A DNA stretch of 64,000 nt, taken from NCBI RefSeq assembly GCF_014200595.1, contig NZ_JACHCG010000003.1, positions 348,084 through 412,083 on the forward strand, read 5' to 3'. Below, one piece after another: positions 62,545 to 64,000 of the stretch (its first letter is position 1; every line of letters starts with the position of its first letter). A program made the translations under genes and the position numbers. The notes under the pieces were generated by a model that saw only the letters and a program-made list of their open reading frames with translations, did not search any database and was not told the origin of the DNA. The stretch is from Pedobacter cryoconitis (lineage in GTDB: Bacteria; Bacteroidota; Bacteroidia; Sphingobacteriales; Sphingobacteriaceae).

Positions 62545-63297
62545 TTACTTTTGCTTTCTGGCTTCCAGGATGATATATGGGGATAGTTGGCGGGAGTTGA
62601 ATGGGATTATTTTTGTGAATACTTTCCCGGCCAGCCACATGGTTTTTTTCAGGAGTTTTACACCAGCTGAGCGTTGTTTTTCGTTTTCAAGCCAGATGCT
62701 GAAGTGCCCGAAGTATTTGGACTGGATAACTTCGAGGCCTGCTTTTTTGCAGATTTCTGCCAGGAGCGCCGGGTCCATGCAGGAGATGTTATGTTTGTCG
62801 TAATTGGCCCGGTCAAATGATTTCTGAAACCAGCCGTTGATGGCTTTGAAGTTTGGCAGGGTGATGAACAGGGTTCCTCCGGGTTTCACGAAGTCGATGT
62901 GGCGCTGGATAATGTCAGTGGTGTCGTTGAAATGCTCAATCAAACCGCAGGATAGGACAAGGTCGTATTGCTGGGTTTCTTTATGGTTGAAGAGATCGGT
63001 TTCTATGCTATGGATATCGCTTTCTTTCAGGTTATTGGCTTTGAGCAGGTCGTTGGTTACGGGCTGGTGAACAAAGTAGTCTAAAAGGGTAACGTCGAGT
63101 TTCAGGTATTTTTTAAGGAAGACGGCATAGTAACCGGGGAATCCACCGAGTTCTATGGCAGTTTTTACTTTTTGGGCCTGGACTATGGTAGTGAGCTCTT
63201 TATGGAAGAGGTAGTTTGCAGGGATATTCACTGACAGTCCTGTTTTGCTTTCCCAATAGTTTACCCAAAATTGTCTGTCTGTTAAAAGGTTATCCAT
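62545..63297 (-). CDS. Class I SAM-dependent methyltransferase
   Basis: This 250-residue protein carries Rossmann motif I (TAIELGGFPGYYAVFL, about residues 41-57), an acidic residue after strand 2 (VTLLDYF) and motif YDLVLSCGLIEHF near residue 115. PGGTLFITLPNF follows, and a C-terminal extension is conserved among related glycan-cluster methyltransferases. The likely substrate is a sugar or lipid-linked intermediate, inferred from the neighbouring flippase and glycosyltransferase genes. It is transcribed toward them, opposite in direction. An inverted repeat lies 43 bases upstream of its start. Confidence 0.85.
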   Translation of the reverse strand: MDNLLTDRQFWVNYWESKTGLSVNIPANYLFHKELTTIVQAQKVKTAIELGGFPGYYAVFLKKYLKLDVTLLDYFVHQPVTNDLLKANNLKESDIHSIETDLFNHKETQQYDLVLSCGLIEHFNDTTDIIQRHIDFVKPGGTLFITLPNFKAINGWFQKSFDRANYDKHNISCMDPALLAEICKKAGLEVIQSKYFGHFSIWLENEKQRSAGVKLLKKTMWLAGKVFTKIIPFNSRQLSPYIILEARKQK

Positions 63298-63340
63298 GTT
63301 TGTTTTCTTTTTTTGTTTTTTTTGCGTTCTCTTCGGGTTA

Positions 63341-63383
63341 ATAACGTCAAATGGGGTACTAGAGTTTGTTGATCTGACGTTAT
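63341..63383. promoter_or_regulatory. Inverted repeat between divergent methyltransferase and glycosyltransferase genes
   Basis: ATAACGTCA (63341-63349) and TGACGTTAT (63375-63383) are perfect 9-bp complements separated by 25 bases. The spacing and divergent location fit a bipartite regulator site more than a terminator, since there is no T-run. Confidence 0.45.
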
Positions 63384-63484
63384 GGAAGAAAAATATGTTT
63401 ATTTGTTTATTTTGGGAGACGCAAAATTAATTATATTCAAGGGAAAACAGTTAAAAAATTAATATGCCGCTGAAATTTAGGTGA

Positions 63485-63492
63485 TAAATTTG
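63485..63492 (+). promoter_or_regulatory. Candidate -7 box for the right-edge glycosyltransferase
   Basis: TAAATTTG matches TAnnTTTG exactly, 47 bases before the TTG start at 63540. No clear -33 TTTG is present. Confidence 0.35.
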
Positions 63493-63539
63493 TTCTGGGC
63501 ATCGGATAAAGGATAACAATTATATGTAATTTTGAACTG

Positions 63540-64000
63540 TTGAAGATAATCCATTTAAATACATACGAGGGAAACGGTGGGGCTGGAAGAGCTTGCCTCC
63601 GGTTAAGTGACGCGCTAAAGGCAAGTGGCGTTGAATCCCGCGTGATGGTGTTTTACCAGTTTAAGGAGAGCAGCAAAGCAGATTCGTTTAGTAAGAGCCT
63701 CTTTCAAAAGGGAAAGGCCATCTTCAATATTTTAGCGGAAAGGTACCTCGCCAAATTTTTAACGAAAGCACTGAAAACACCTTTTTCTTTGCAGTGGTTC
63801 GGCCGCTCTGTAATTGACAATGCCGCATTGAAGGATGCGGACCTGATTCATATTCACTGGATTAATCACGGGTTTTTAACGCCGAAGAGGCTGGCTGAGC
63901 TGGAAGAGCTGGACAAGCCGATCGTCTGGACTTTTCATGATAGCAATGCTTTTACGGGGGGCTGTCATGTGAGGTATGCTTGTGAGAATTTCCATAAGCA
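63540..64000 (+). CDS. GT-B (GT4-like) glycosyltransferase, truncated by the window
   Basis: The frame starts at TTG 63540 (MKIIHLNTYEGNGGAGRACL) and stays open to the right edge, giving about 153 residues. The G-rich donor loop EGNGGAGRACLRLSDALKASG is typical of GT4 proteins, and ADLIHIHWINHGFL with TFHDSNAFTGGCHVRYAC matches glycosyltransferases of surface polysaccharide clusters. The only ATG nearby (63524) is in another frame and is followed by a stop, so TTG is the best start. It is divergent from the methyltransferase gene and continues the polysaccharide cluster. Confidence 0.85.
   Translation, partial: MKIIHLNTYEGNGGAGRACLRLSDALKASGVESRVMVFYQFKESSKADSFSKSLFQKGKAIFNILAERYLAKFLTKALKTPFSLQWFGRSVIDNAALKDADLIHIHWINHGFLTPKRLAELEELDKPIVWTFHDSNAFTGGCHVRYACENFHK

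Overview
The window reads as chromosome of a Bacteroidota bacterium, most likely Sphingobacteriaceae and Pedobacter-like. The grounds are paired SusC/SusD proteins, DUF2480, DUF4834, DUF3109 and YfhO-type proteins, a LytS/LytTR two-component system, Sec signal peptides ending in A-Q, and promoter-like TAnnTTTG boxes. I see no rRNA, tRNA, CRISPR array, integrase or transposase.

Region 1 (1-19990, minus strand) is the standout. It is an apparent three-gene operon for giant secreted repeat proteins. The first gene encodes a collagen-like plus tail-fibre-like protein (1864 aa). The second encodes a tail-fibre-like protein with a C-terminal S74 intramolecular chaperone whose Ser-Lys dyad is intact (1127 aa). 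The third is a gene open for more than 3600 codons that leaves the left edge. It carries 24 consecutive FN3-like repeats, then alternating FISUMP-like and FN3-like modules. All three share a short Y-x-G-x-W N-terminal module. A 570-base intergenic region with palindromes separates this operon from a LytS-type kinase/LytTR regulator pair (20517-22320), which is divergent from a TolC/MacA/MacB-like exporter operon (22506-27066).

Region 2 (27117-34266) holds an E1-like/rhodanese protein, an M24 aminopeptidase P, and a five-gene minus-strand operon (DUF2480, DUF3108, DUF3109, RmlA, ROK kinase) that ends at a bidirectional terminator. Region 3 (34331-50319) carries envelope biogenesis genes: a PpiD-type foldase, LptC, an outer membrane protein, CoaX, a membrane protein, a GT-B glycosyltransferase, an LpxH-like phosphoesterase and a probable 30-residue membrane peptide. 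A TonB receptor and a SusC/SusD pair sit between the foldase gene and lptC. Region 4 (50682-55884) holds YfhO, DUF4834, YwbE and UvrB.

Region 5 (55953-62089, plus strand) starts with a degenerate polysaccharide-deacetylase-like protein, Upp, a YjjG-like nucleotidase and a DinB-fold protein. It then runs into a surface polysaccharide cluster (flippase, methyltransferase, glycosyltransferase) that continues with another methyltransferase and a truncated glycosyltransferase at the right edge. Several intergenic spaces contain strong hairpins, a 51-base tandem repeat and an unusual ~120-base inverted repeat.

All calls come from reading the sequence and from recalled family knowledge. No database search was run.
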